From NCBI GenBank assembly GCA_905250885.1, contig CAJNOQ010000811.1, positions 1-40,737 on the forward strand: 40,737 nucleotides of DNA, in the 5' to 3' direction. This DNA comes from Didymodactylos carnosus. Taxonomy: Eukaryota; Rotifera; Eurotatoria; Philodinida; Philodinidae. This document shows, in pieces, positions 26,836-37,860 of the stretch. Both the position numbers and the translations under genes were made by a program. The notes below the pieces were generated by a model. The model saw only the letters and a program-made list of their open reading frames with translations. It did not search any database and was not told the origin of the DNA. How positions within the stretch are numbered: the stretch's first letter is position 1; the number at the start of each line of letters is the position of its first letter.

Positions 26836-27700
26836 TTGGTAACTGAGACATAAAGCTAGTGAAAGATCGTTATGTTCAAACAAAGTCTTTACTATCATCG
26901 ATGAATGATTTCACATACACCTCTTTTCTCACCATGTTATCGGAAGTGGAAACAAAGGTCCGTAAACCAATCAGTATGGATTTTGGAACCAACCTCATGT
27001 TTGTTAGTAGCAAACAGAAATAAAAGATTATGATGGGGGTAATACATGTTAAAAAATTTGAACCCAAAAGATCGAACCGTTACGAAGCTATAGATGCCTT
27101 ATGAACAAACATGGATTTGATTTTTAAAATCCATAAAGCTTTACTTGGTAAAACGTTTCTCTTTTGCCTCAGTATGAATGTAATTAGAAGAACAACTTTA
27201 AAGCCGATACATCTTGTCTCAGTTGACCAAAGCTAACAGTTTATAAATTAAAAAGCAGCATTCTTTCTTCACTGGAACTGATTCTTATATAAAGATGTAT
27301 CCCGAAGGTGAATTAGTCATGTTGTCATTTGCACTGCGTACAAAAAAAGTATTTGTAGATGGAAGTCTTTAAGTAAAATGAATGATTCACAAATTGAATT
27401 TAAGATTAGTATAGATGGAAGAAAAAAAATTTCAAATAACGACTGTCAACCGATACTTTTTCTTTTTTGTTGTAATAAATAGAAATATTTTTTCAAACAA
27501 TCATTACAAAACAGTTCATTCCTGTTAAAAAACAAATAGGAGGTACAAAAAAAGAAAACTGTTTCAAAAACAAATTTTCAAGTTAGTATGAGTAATCAGG
27601 CGATCGGCCTATGTATCGACAGTCACCAGAGTATAACATTCATTTTATAGACTGTAAGTGATCATGTGACAAGTTATTAATCTTGGGTTTTATTTCAGAA

Positions 27701-28252
27701 ATGTCAGATGCAATACGCAATGAAATAACATATAAACGACCACTAGGTTTTAAAGTAGCCAATTTACTCAATATTTTTGAAACATGTTCCTCACGAGAAC
27801 CTCAATATATTCCAAGAACAATCAAGACCGAATTACGAGATAAAACATGTCCTAGTAAGTTTCACGTCTATAAATATTAGCAGCAGTTATTATCACTTTG
27901 CGGAGATGTCGAATTAATTTTTCTCAAAAGATTAACTTTATAACTCGAGCCAATCGTTGCAGAATCGTTCTTCATTCGATGTGAGAATCATTGAAGGCAA
28001 CTTTCCGGTCTCGTCTTACCAAGGAACCGATTTAATTGCGAAATCGTTTTTCCAATGAGACCTAGTGGAGTATAGGTTATCGTCTATGCTGATTCCGAAT
28101 ATGACCATCGCAGCTACCCATAGGTCTCCGGAGAATTAGAAATTAGAAACAAGCGTATCATTCATAACAGACTTATGTTTTGAATTTTAGAGCAGCAACC
28201 ACCCATTATCCGAATTATATCTCCTGATGGTGATATTATCGTTCACGAATAG
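27701..28252 (+). CDS. Small 71-aa protein of unknown function, two coding exons
   Basis: Coding exons are 27701-27854 and 28193-28252, with the acceptor at 28189-28190 and two joining bases at 28191-28192. The donor CCTA|GTAAGT and acceptor TTTTAG|AG join in phase. A TTTATTTCAG acceptor directly before ATG 27701 implies a non-coding 5' exon. Extending the frame upstream through a candidate exon ending at GTAAGT near 27655 creates a TAA, which supports this start. The protein begins MSDAIRNEITYKRPLGFKVA, has a short likely helix (ANLLNIFET) and ends PPIIRIISPDGDIIVHE. There is neither a signal peptide nor a membrane segment. I do not recognise the family. AATAAA lies at about 28318. The terminal exon is duplicated in inverted orientation at 26692-26835. 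Confidence 0.6.
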
Positions 28253-28283
28253 TATTCATTACAAATGGTCAAACAATAGTTCT
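28140..28283 (+). repeat. Right arm of the perfect 144-bp inverted repeat
   Basis: This arm contains the last intron's 3' end, the terminal coding exon of the 71-aa gene and 31 bp of 3' UTR. Its partner is 26692-26835. The arms are separated by 1304 bp, which include the first coding exon. Confidence 0.9.
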
Positions 28284-28628
28284 AGTACTTTAAATTGTGT
28301 TAGATTGTGTAACTAATAATAAAAACCGACATTTGTTCTATTCTGTACATAGACCTATTAAAAATAAGTTTATGCGTAGATATAGATCGATATTCCTATT
28401 TTTCCAAAAGGATACCACCAAGTTCTTGATTAATCTGGTTCACAATATGATTGTTTGACAAAAACAAAGCAGTTTTTCCATATCGAAGAGAATATTCGCT
28501 TAAACAAATTAAATATTAATAGTCAAGTTCTGGAAGAAGTTTGTTCAACTAAGTTGGTTTTCCAGCTTTCTCTTCGAGGCATGGTAGGCAATTGTTTGAA
28601 GTGAATTGCTCGCTGGCAGAGCTAAATA

Positions 28629-28760
28629 GAGACCTGCACGGGTTAAGAAAACCTAACCCGAACCCGACCCGACTGCCAAAATGCCGACCCGATCCGACCC
28701 GACGACAACTTAACCCGAACCCGACCCGACCCGATGAAAACAATCTCACCAGATAACTGT
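28629..28760. repeat. GACCCG-rich degenerate repeat, possible hAT-like end
   Basis: A block beginning TAGAGACCTGCACGGGTTAA is followed by many AACCCGAACCCGACCCGA-type units up to about 28737. Elements ending in TAG-A/G and packed with such motifs are typical hAT-type non-autonomous copies. The opposite end (a CAGGTCTCTA-like sequence) was not found, so this is likely a truncated copy. Confidence 0.45.
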
Positions 28761-31093
28761 GTTTGAAAAAAAATATAGACTTGTCTTGTTATACATTATG
28801 CTCAGCTATTTTCCAGAAAAAATCGCCTGAATTTGTGGAGATATCGGGCCGCCAATACACATCAAAAAAGTAATTTTTCTTTTTGTATAAAAAATGAAGT
28901 GGTTCCCAATAGTGATTTCTGTTACTTGTTCAAAGATAATTAACTGGGTTATTTTGCTTGATACATTTTTATACAATTTCACAAAAAAAACAGAATATGG
29001 TAAGGCTAAAGAAACAGGACGAACGAAAGCATTGTTTTTGTCAAACAATCATATTGTGAATCAGATAACTCAAAAACTAGACAGTATCCTTTTCGGAACA
29101 ATAATCTATTTTAAAGAAAAACTTCTAGTCTATCATTTTGCTTTCGTTGAAAAGAAAAAAATCTTCATAATGTGATAAAACAGATTATTTGATTTGAAAA
29201 CGGATATACAAATACATATATATGTGTAACTTATATTTATAAACAGGAAGAATACTGTTCAACCTTAGATTGTGTAACCATGGACCACTATGGACTTTGT
29301 TTAAAGTATGTTTATCGTGAGTCTAAACGTTTGACTATTAAAAAGTCGACAGACAATCGAAAGATGTTTTCTATTTCTTTATTGATCAACTGATAAGCTT
29401 GAAAATTTTTTATGTGTTGGTACAAAAACGTTGGTTGATAAGACTCATTGAAAGATTTCAATTGAAACTAAGCATGTGCAGAAATCTTTTAGTCTTTAGA
29501 GAGATGTCATTGCAGGCCAATTCGCTCTGTTTAGTGTTAAAAATGTTTCTTTTAACTGCTGTTTATTTCATGTCTTTTATAACCCATAACCGTAAGTTTT
29601 TGATTGAGTTAGAGTTGCACTAGTCATGGTTTTTTATATCACTGATGTCTCTCTCTTCTCATTTCCAGTAGTACTGCCTGATGATAATATTTGATTTTTT
29701 GCAGACTAAAAATGGTAAAATTTGCATTTCTAGGCATAAATCCGACTTTCATATGTCAACAAAGCAGACATAGATTCCCTAAATATGATAGTCGAATTCA
29801 GCATCGAAAATAACCTATGCAAGCTTATTTTCATCGAATTTGGTTTGTACAATACAGAAAAAATACCTCAAATACCAATAGCTTTTCAGAGACCCGTATC
29901 TCAAATACCCTCCACAGGCCATTTTTTCTCCATAAAAATATATAGTATTTGAGACGTTCTTTCATTTGCAATCATGAGAATTTATCTTGGGAAATAGACT
30001 CACAGGAACCGTTACAAGTTGAGAAAAATCTGCTGGGAAAACATGGGAGTTACACTTTTCTGTTTGAACAGTAAAGTCGTCATAACTTTTTACGCCCATC
30101 ATACCCCGACCTGCGGTTTGTGCACTAGGCGCAGCTCGACGAGCTCTACAAAATAAGGGTGGTCTTACGATTTGTTCTAAAAGTCGATGTAATGGTGGTA
30201 TGCTTCAGATGGATTTACCCCTTTAACAAGTCGATAGGCTTTCTCTTTCTAAAACTATCGTCATTGACGTCGTCAATTCGCAGAGACTAAAAAGTTAAAA
30301 CCTTAAACCTCAAACACACCGTTTTGCGCCACTGGAAAAGTTCAAACGTTTGTATTAAAATAATATCTCGAAAATAACGGGTTTTCGAAGGTAAAAACTG
30401 AAAATTATACTAAATTTGACTTATTCTAAAGTATGACAGAGTAATCGTGAATAAATCAATAATTAAGTCTCCAACCTAGGAAGTATCGATGTGTCTTAGA
30501 AAAGCTCAGTGTAGAAGGTTATTCAACAGACGTAAATATCGTACAATCGCAGAGGGTAGCAGTAACGAATGTAACATGTATGCTTCGTTTGTGCATACAA
30601 CAACATATCTAGTAAATATGAGTTTTCATCACTGAACTAATTTTTAAAGGTAAATTTTCCCTAATTCACTCATTAACGAATTTTATACGAAGTCATTAAA
30701 ACGAGTGTGTACAAGTAGACATCTTTACATTATAAATTATTGGTTATTCTGATTATAAAATCTAAAACTCAAGCCAAAACGTTATTCAGAATGTTTTTGA
30801 AGTGTGTGGTATTTATCATGGATCCTTATTGTATAATAATTATTCGATTATTTCTTGATAAAATTTTTCTTCTTCAACAGAAAAACGAATGAGTGAAAGA
30901 TAGGAAGAGTGGTCATGCTCTTACCATTAAGTCGCACTTTATCGATAACACACTCATAGATCTAAACTTATATTTCGTTTACACACATCTCCATATAATG
31001 TGAAAAGACGAAGAAGAAGAAGAGAAATTGACGATTAATAAAATAATTCTGACAGCGGTAAGTAAGAAAATGATAACCCTTTTTTGATCGATA
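28761..31093. other. Non-coding region
   Basis: About 2.3 kb without a supported gene. Frames at 28894-29175 and 29399-29623 lack domain or splice support. The part 29700-30350 has somewhat higher GC and could be an old transposon remnant. It includes a short palindrome AGCTCGACGAGCT near 30139 that recurs as AGCTCGTCGAGCT near 36039. Confidence 0.4.
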
Positions 31094-31095
31094 TA

Positions 31096-31534
31096 CAGTT
31101 GTGTGCAAAATTATAGAGTCGATTTGTTTTTTGATTTTTCTACTCGACCGTAACAGAAAGAACAAATCTGAAAAGTAATTTGAATAGCTGAAAGACTTTT
31201 CAATCCGATCAGGTGTATATTAAAATTTCATTAAAATTCCTGCAAATCAGGTCCTTAGATAACTAAGATTTTAGAAAATCTCAAAAAATCAAGTTTCGGG
31301 ATTCCAACGAGAACCTTTTTTAAATAGTTCATTCGTGTAGAGCAAACATTTCTGAACAAAACTAGACGTTGCCGAACACTTCACGACATTTTTTTCATCA
31401 GACTGCATTCAATTTAAAGACCTCTCGATCGTTTTCACTGTCATTTTTAATCATTTTTCAGGTTTGTTTTTCTCTGTTACGGTCGAGCAGAAAAATCAAA
31501 AAACAAATCGTCTCTATAATTTTGCACAGGACTG
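31096..31534. mobile_element. Tc1/mariner-type MITE with TA target duplication
   Basis: The left end reads CAGTTGTGTGCAAAATTATA. The right end in reverse complement reads CAGTCCTGTGCAAAATTATA. TIRs extend about 65 bp (through CGATTTGTTTTTTGATTTTT and CTCGACCGTAACAGA). The element is flanked by TA at 31094-31095 and 31535-31536. The CAGT..TGTGCAAAA terminus plus TA is the signature of Tc1/mariner elements. At 439 bp it has no transposase frame and must be moved in trans, if it still moves. Confidence 0.88.
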
Positions 31535-31784
31535 TATATACAGATTTCTGCTTGATTTCAATAAGAAAAATATTTTCATGAAAGTCTGATACATTTTAAC
31601 AATCACATTATCTAGACCGGTTATTTATATCATTAAAAACAGGCACAAACATCGGAACTGTTACATGACTTTTTCAACAACGCATTAGCAATAGTTTTTT
31701 CTTATTTAACAGTGTAAAGTTTTAACAACTGTTCATTTGTATCTATCTGAAAGTTTCAGACATCTAATATTTATTTTTAGTTTG

Positions 31785-32030
31785 ATGGTAGCAATGTACA
31801 TGTCTAAATCATTTATATTCGGTATCTCATTGATATTTTTTATTTTGTTATGTTTGTGGTCGATCACCCCTACAACCGGCATACAAATTCATCGAGAAAA
31901 TAATGTTCAATGTTCACCGGTTTGTCGAATCTATTGCCCATGTGGGCATGTGATGGATAAGCAGGGTTGTCCAATGTGTCGATGTAAATTATCGCATTCA
32001 TGCTCGAAAAAAAAAAGGATCTATTGGTAA
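31785..32030 (+). CDS. Antistasin-like secreted cysteine-rich protein, 81 aa
   Basis: The first in-frame ATG is 31785 (MVAMYMSKSFIFGIS), with internal alternatives at 31794 and 31800. A TTTTTAG acceptor just before it may mean a 5' UTR intron. Residues about 8-31 (SFIFGISLIFFILLCLW) form a signal peptide. The mature part has VQCSPVCRIYCPCGHVMDKQ followed by GCPMCRC. This fits the antistasin pattern C-x3-C-x3-C-x2-G-x3-D-x2-GC-x2-C-x-C, with an extra Cys. Antistasin modules in leeches and other animals are serine-protease inhibitors. A single short module with a basic Cys/Lys tail is consistent with that, but activity is unproven. AATAAA lies at 32165. A GTAACT after the last Trp codon could be a donor, yet the in-frame TAA there ends the frame cleanly. 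Confidence 0.72.
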   Translation: MVAMYMSKSFIFGISLIFFILLCLWSITPTTGIQIHRENNVQCSPVCRIYCPCGHVMDKQGCPMCRCKLSHSCSKKKRIYW

Positions 32031-32889
32031 CTAACTAATAATTTTGATAAACATTTTCAAACTGACGCTGTTTTATAGAAATAGATGTGCAACAACCTAA
32101 CTTTAGTTGATAAAACCATTTTTTCGTTAAAGATATATGTCGGTTCGTTTGATTGTTTTTTGTTAATAAAAACTATAGTACTCACAAGTCGTGGTTAAAC
32201 GATTTCTCATTACCTGAAATCTTGAGATTTGTTTTAGATAAGTGGACAAAGTGAATTGAGCGCACTTCTTATTAGTCTTCTGTCACAGCATATAGTCCCA
32301 AATTTTTGCGAAGCTGTAAAGTAAACTTCACTTTTTTGCTTGTTCATCATACGTCCATTCAGTTACTATTCTACATGAAATATCCCACAATATAAATCAA
32401 ATCTGATGACTTGTACATCATTCTTTATCAACGCTTAAAAAAAAAGGAAAAAAGTTGCGCTTGAAGATTTATGTATTAGTCATCTAGTCTGATTTCTATG
32501 CAGTGATTCAATAGCTTAATGTGTGGCGCGTTTGTTTCTCTTCGAAGCATCTGTCATATTTAAAAAATTTTAAACAAACATTAAGTGTAATCGAAACGCA
32601 CAATTTAAATAGATGCTGTGAGTGAACGGTTTGAAAATCGTCAAGCAAAACAAAAATGAAAATGTAGATGCACATTTAGTGTAAAATCACATTTTTTCAG
32701 AAGAGATTGTTTTTTTTCCCTAGTCTAACCAGCTGGGCTTTGAAAAAAAAGTTTTCTTTTCCCTTTGTTGTCCTTTCAGTTGTTTATCTTTTAGCTCAAA
32801 TTTCAACTCTCTGTCCCTAAAGTTACCGATTAAACTTAAGTTTAATGTCAGTGGACAGAAAAAGCGTAAAATGTCGAAAAACAAGCTGG

Positions 32890-33030
32890 TTTTCTGCCGT
32901 TTTTTCACCGGTATAACAATTTTTTCAAAATCGACCGTTCTTTTGCCATTATTTAATCAGTCTAGAGAATTTTTGAAAAGTGACAGATCTTTTGCCGATT
33001 TTTCACCAGTCTAAACCGATTTTTGGATCA
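32890..33030. repeat. Degenerate tandem repeat of about 49 bp, three units
   Basis: Three diverged units start with TTCTGCC or TTTTGCC at about 32891, 32941 and 32990. They share a later CACCGGT or CAGTCTA block and a TTTTTGA or TTTTTCA block. They are followed by an unusually GC-rich string (GCGGGCCCGGCCTGGCCT) at 33031-33048. They are possibly the subterminal part of a DNA element. Confidence 0.45.
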
Positions 33031-33061
33031 GCGGGCCCGGCCTGGCCTCCTATTTTTAGAC

Positions 33062-34522
33062 CGGTTATCACTCTGCTCTGAGATACCTGATCAGCTATCT
33101 ATGATTAATTTTTAGTCCAATCGGATGAACTATCAGCAGAGTCGTAAACAAAGCTTGTACTTGACAGTGTCCTTTTTCTTCTTTTATCAGAGTCCGTTCT
33201 TGATAAGTAAATCTTGCACCAAGGCAAAAGATTCAAAACCTCTTGCTAAAACCGGGTTCTGAATATGGTGCAGAAACTCATTAGAGATATACATTTTATG
33301 GTTTTCTTTTTACTGAGCAGCAGTAGATTCAATAACTTGTATGTGTTTTTGAAAACAAATACTATATTGAATACTTCAATGAAATATAAATAATGCCGTA
33401 TAGTCTGTCTTGCAGTCCGTGAAATTCTCTATCAGATGAAGTATTGCTTGAATTTTTTCGTTGAGTCGTTATTTTATAAATAAGACTTTAAATGGGTAGA
33501 GTATGATAAATTAATAGTAATTAGCATTAATTAGTAAATAATAAGGAGAGAAAAAAAAGTTTTCGATTTTTTTATATACTGCATAACTGTCACTCATGTC
33601 TTTTTTGATCGCTACAAGAATCAAGTTTTCATCATGAATGAAAAATGATCAAGAATTTTTTTAAAAATAGCTCCGAACTGTGAAATTTAACAACATGCTT
33701 AAAGTAATTAATTTTTTTTATCAGCCAAATAATAGCAAAAACTTCAAAACATATACTTCGAAGTGTGCTCTACAAACTGGAAATATAGGAAGAAAATCTA
33801 AATGAGATATCCCCTTAAATTTAATTTTTCGATCTCTTTTCTACTAAGTGGTAAAATGGCATTGCAATTCACTCACATGTATTTGTCTGCTCAAGAATAG
33901 CCTATGTAAATAAGAAAGATATAGACGAGGGAATATCATTTTTGAACATCAAAATTCTCTTAACATCATCGTGAATCTATAGACTGATATAATTTGCTTA
34001 TTGTGCCATTTGTCAAAGTGTGATATTTGATATTTTTTCTAAAAAGCAATAGATTTTATTAGGATAGTTGTAAAATGCTTGTTCAAAGATACGTTGTTTT
34101 AATTAGAAAAGAGATGATGGTGGGGAAAAGAACAATATATACGTATGTATTCATCTATAGAATATATATCTATTGTGTTTTTTTCTCACCAATGCTTACT
34201 TTTAGACTCATAATTAAACTTTTATCATTTAATATTGTAGTTCATTTTTCTGTTATGGTTGAATAATGGAGTTAATTGTTGAAGAAAAGTAAGCTGTAGA
34301 AGTATAAACGTAAGTTCAAATAGGACGGAGATAAAATAATATCTCGTTACTCTCGTGTTTGCATATGAGATTTCTTGTTATATTAACATGACATTCTGAC
34401 ACGATATGACTGACATATCTAACAAAAATTATGTAACATGTTTTTTCTGTCGTTCAATATGAAAAAATGTCAAATACTTCAAAACTTGTTCACATTTTAA
34501 TATTTGTTCATTTATTTTATCA
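33062..34522. other. Non-coding region
   Basis: AT-rich unique sequence. No coding exon, RNA gene or repeat could be supported. Confidence 0.4.
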
Positions 34523-34524
34523 GA

Positions 34525-34650
34525 AATTCAACAATTATTAGATGCCTCTTATTATGTTAAAAATAGATGTCTTGGTAACTTAGTACGAATGTATTTACTA
34601 AATTCACATGTTGCTTATTTCGGTCACGCATTATATACAGTGGCGTAGTT
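34525..34650 (+). other. Orphan coding-like exon candidate
   Basis: After a good acceptor (TTTATTTTATCAG) the frame reads IQQLLDASYYVKNRCLGNLV and continues through ALYTVA to a TAG. A GTAACT donor is also possible after CTTG. The amino-acid composition looks coding, but no neighbouring exon was found. The frame ends within CAGTGGCGTAG, a sequence common at ends of DNA transposons, so the gene may have been cut by an insertion. The family is unknown. Confidence 0.25.
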
Positions 34651-35062
34651 TATCAGAAACTATTGTCTCAAATGATAGCCAATGATTTTTGACGTGGAAC
34701 CTACCAGTTAAAAAAGGCATAATATCTTCGAATTAATGCTTTGATACAATGGATGCTGTTTGAAAAATTTCAAACATGAATCTATTTCAGTGGTCAGAAA
34801 GGAGAAGAAACTCAATATAACCAGCAGGGAATAGTTGACCTATTCTAAGAGGAAAAAAGTAGATTGAATGTATAAATATCGTTCGAGTCATGTACTCCAA
34901 TTCCGGATGGAGACAGCTGAAAATTTTGTCTTTTTCTGTAACACGCTACCATTGTCGAGAATGAAGTTTTGTACGCCCATCTCTACAAACAAAATTTCTT
35001 TCTATTCCGACTGGAATTCGTTTTGCAGAGAAACTTGGGAAAAATCAAGTTTATTTACTAAT

Positions 35063-35402
35063 AGGGATGTTGATATAAACATAGTTTATTTAACGTGGTA
35101 CGCAATCGAATCAAAGGGATGTTTGATTCTCGGTTCCGGTTCCGAACTTAGAACAGAACCGCGATGAAACGAAAGGATTCTTTTGAATGATGACAGGCAA
35201 ATATACCTTTTTGTAGCTTTGTCAATGGTGTGTTTTCATTTTATTAAAAATAAGGCAAATCAAAAAGTCTCGATTCCGAAAAAACGAAACCGTTTAAGAA
35301 AAAGCAATTCCGCTACCATTGTGAGAACTGGCATCGCGGTTCCGATACCTCATGCAGAACCGAACCGTAGTTTCGGTTCTTCACGAGAATCAAACATCCC
35401 TA
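35063..35402. mobile_element. hAT-like non-autonomous element
   Basis: The ends are TAGGGATG on the left and its complement CATCCCTA on the right. Flanking 8-bp sequences TTTACTAA and TTTTCTAG agree at six positions and may be an old target duplication. GGTTCCGG and GAACCG motif variants fill both subterminal regions. A stronger inverted pair, GGGATGTTTGATTCTCG at 35114-35130 and its complement near 35384-35400, lies inside. At 340 bp it has no coding capacity. Confidence 0.55.
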
Positions 35403-36162
35403 TTTTCTAGCGATAACTCTGATATTTTAGAAATAGAAGAAATAGTTAGAGAAATTTTTACTTTTGTTTCTTGATTGTTATAGAAAAACCCAGTTAAAAA
35501 AGATTTCGTATTTTAAACAGATGTAATCAGTTAGATGTTTAGCTATTCTTGTTGTGTATTGTCATTTTTTACAAAAGTGGGCACATACTGTTGACGTCCT
35601 GAAAATGCCGTTTTGCCGCTGTTCGTAGAAAACGTCAAATTTGTCAGCAATGGAAAGGAATTTTAAAAGAAGCTTTCCATCCTTTTTTTACCCGTGTAAA
35701 GACGAATCGAATGCAGTGTAAATCAGGGCTCCGCCTCTTCACAGAAAGAACTAGATAGGTTTGCAAAATTTGCTGGCGCCTTGTAAGGTGTCCTTGATTA
35801 TGAATTTTTTCATTCGCCATATGGTATTGGATCAAGCTCTAAATAACATTTCTAGAGTCAGTTTTATACGGAGGATCAAGAAAAATAAGTTAGAGAACTT
35901 CAAAATGAAACAGAACAAAATTTTTGATATTTTTCGTAATAGTACGGATTTTCGAAAAATTTTAAGTCCGTTCTATCATTTTCAAATTTTTTCCTTCGAA
36001 AACCGCTTTTTGAAGTTAAAACGTAATTATTCTTAATTAGCTCGTCGAGCTCTATCGAATGATGTATGAATAAGACGAAAATCAAATAGTGCTCGAATTT
36101 TGAATTACGCGCGCCTTACATTCAAATCAGCTGAACATTCGAACAGAAACATCTTCTGAAAT

Positions 36163-36609
36163 GCTCCTGTTAGAGGCCGAAACGAGGCGAATATTCGTCG
36201 AGTCAATTCGATTCGACTCCGGTCGAACCGAGTCGAGTCATTTTTTGAAAAAACGCAGTCGAGTTGGGTCGAGCCGAATTCAGAAGGAAAACGCAATTCG
36301 GCAAAATGTACTATCTCTTTCTTGTTGACAAAATTGTAGAGGGACAAATCTAGCTATTAGCAACCGCGCTAAACATTTGTGACTGTTACACAAAGACGTT
36401 CTATTTTGGATCTAGTGACTGTTAACAACGTTATTTTATTGCGATCAGTTGAAAATAATAAGTTAAAAGATTGATTTTGTGAAAAGAAAGATCCTTTTCT
36501 TAAAAAAACTGAAAATTCACTGAGTCGAGTCGAGTCAAGGTTTTTGAAAACTTAGTCGAGTCGAACGCAAGACAAAAAAAATTGACTCGTTTCGACCTCT
36601 GGTTCCTGT
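36163..36609. mobile_element. hAT-type MITE with 8-bp target-site duplication
   Basis: The element proper is 36171-36601 (431 bp). The left TIR is TAGAGGCCGAAACGAGGC. The right TIR in reverse complement is CAGAGGTCGAAACGAGTC. The flanks GCTCCTGT (36163-36170) and GTTCCTGT (36602-36609) are an 8-bp duplication with one mismatch, the size made by hAT transposases. Both subterminal zones are packed with GAGTCGAGTC-type motifs, and the middle is AT-rich. No transposase frame is present. Confidence 0.85.
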
Positions 36610-37312
36610 ATGTTCATAGTAGAACAAACATCACCTTGAGAACCAACGTAGTCGATAATTTATATTTCCATCCATTTTTTGGTTTTCTAAACCTAAAGAT
36701 CACCGAATTCAGGACTGGGGGTACAAGGGATACAGATTCACAAAATTCAGGTTACATCTAAGTTTATATATACTTCGATAGAGCATGAAATTCTCTACAA
36801 AATGGTCGGTTCATTTTTATGATTTGTTCTGTCACCAAAAGTAAACTGATTGGAGAAAAATTCTTCTTACACTAGTAAAGAAACAGCCCCCGTCCTTTAC
36901 TATCACTGTACTTCTCGGCAGGTAACGATACGAAGAACAATAATAATGAACATATCGGTAGAGTTAATACGGTGTTTGCTGAATGATTTTAGCAAATTTA
37001 TTGTAGTTTATCCAGTAGTTATTACAATGTAGATTTTCGTAAGAGATATCGCGCCCATTCCACTAAGAATATATGTCGCTTATCGTTGATCAACATCGAT
37101 TCATAATTATTCGTTTTATAATATATGAACATCTTCTTGGAGTAGAACTTAAAGTAGAAATCATGAGTTTCAAGCGTCTGTTTGTTTATGCTAGGTATCA
37201 AATATGATATTGAAACTGTAATAAAAGTAATGTAAAACATTGCTTCTGAAACCACATTTCAAAATAGAATGTAGTCCATTGTTTTTCGAATAACTTTCGG
37301 TAGAAAACAGCT

Positions 37313-37560
37313 CATATCACCGGAACAAAAAAACAATAAAGTTGGTTTTGAGTTGCTGAAAAGTGCTTTTTCGTATTCAGCACACTCGATAACCGAGAAG
37401 ATTTTCTATTTTGGCGAGGGATACTTCCAAAAGTTTAGGAAAAATTTTGAAACAATATGGCGCAAAAGAATTTCCATGGGAGAATAATAGTTTGGAAATT
37501 TTTCCTAAACTTCTGGTTAGTATCCCACACCAAAAATAGAAAATCTACTGGATTATCGAT
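37313..37560. mobile_element. MITE-like inverted-repeat element, copy B, truncated
   Basis: Same family as 25190-25504. It starts CATATCACCG and shares GTGCTTTTTCGTATTCAGCA followed by CACTCGATAACC, then GAGGGATAC. The inverted arm returns (TTTCCTAAACTTCTGG, then AAAATAGAAAATCTACTGG) but stops at ATTATCGA. There a GAGTC-rich element begins and the rest of the right arm is missing. Confidence 0.65.
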
Positions 37561-37860
37561 AGAGATGGACGAGTCACTACTTTTTCGAGTCTGAGTCGAG
37601 TCCAAGTCAGTAGCCTTCGAGTCGAGGTCCGAGTTCGAGTCGTAAATCGCCTCAAGTCACTTGGAGTCATTTTCTAGAGAAAAACTATCTTCTGATTCAT
37701 TTCTCAAAGAACAGTTCTTCAATCCTCGCATGTGCCGCGATGTTTTACTTAGAATATTCTCAAATATCTCTCTTCTACTATATAACAAATATAATAAACA
37801 CCGTCATAACAATCCCAAGTTGCATTCACATGGGTGACTCGTACGTGACTCGAAATGTTG
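37561..37860. mobile_element. GAGTC-rich hAT-like element end interrupting copy B
   Basis: It begins TAGAGATGGACGAGTCACT and continues with CGAGTC and GAGTCGAGTC variants to about 37672. Scattered GTGACTCG motifs recur at 37831-37851, and the right terminus is not clear. The start coincides with the point where copy B's right arm breaks off, so this element inserted later. Confidence 0.4.

Noticed and set aside
26876-27067. 63-codon minus-strand frame upstream of the inverted terminal exon
   Set aside because: It has a signal-like start, but no donor joins it in frame to the minus-strand exon copy, and it has no recognisable domain.
28894-29175. 93-codon plus-strand frame
   Set aside because: It starts at an ATG, but AT-rich composition, lack of splice context and lack of any motif make it a chance frame.
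36105-36347. 80-codon minus-strand frame
   Set aside because: It lies mostly within the hAT-type MITE and is a product of its GAGTCGA motifs.
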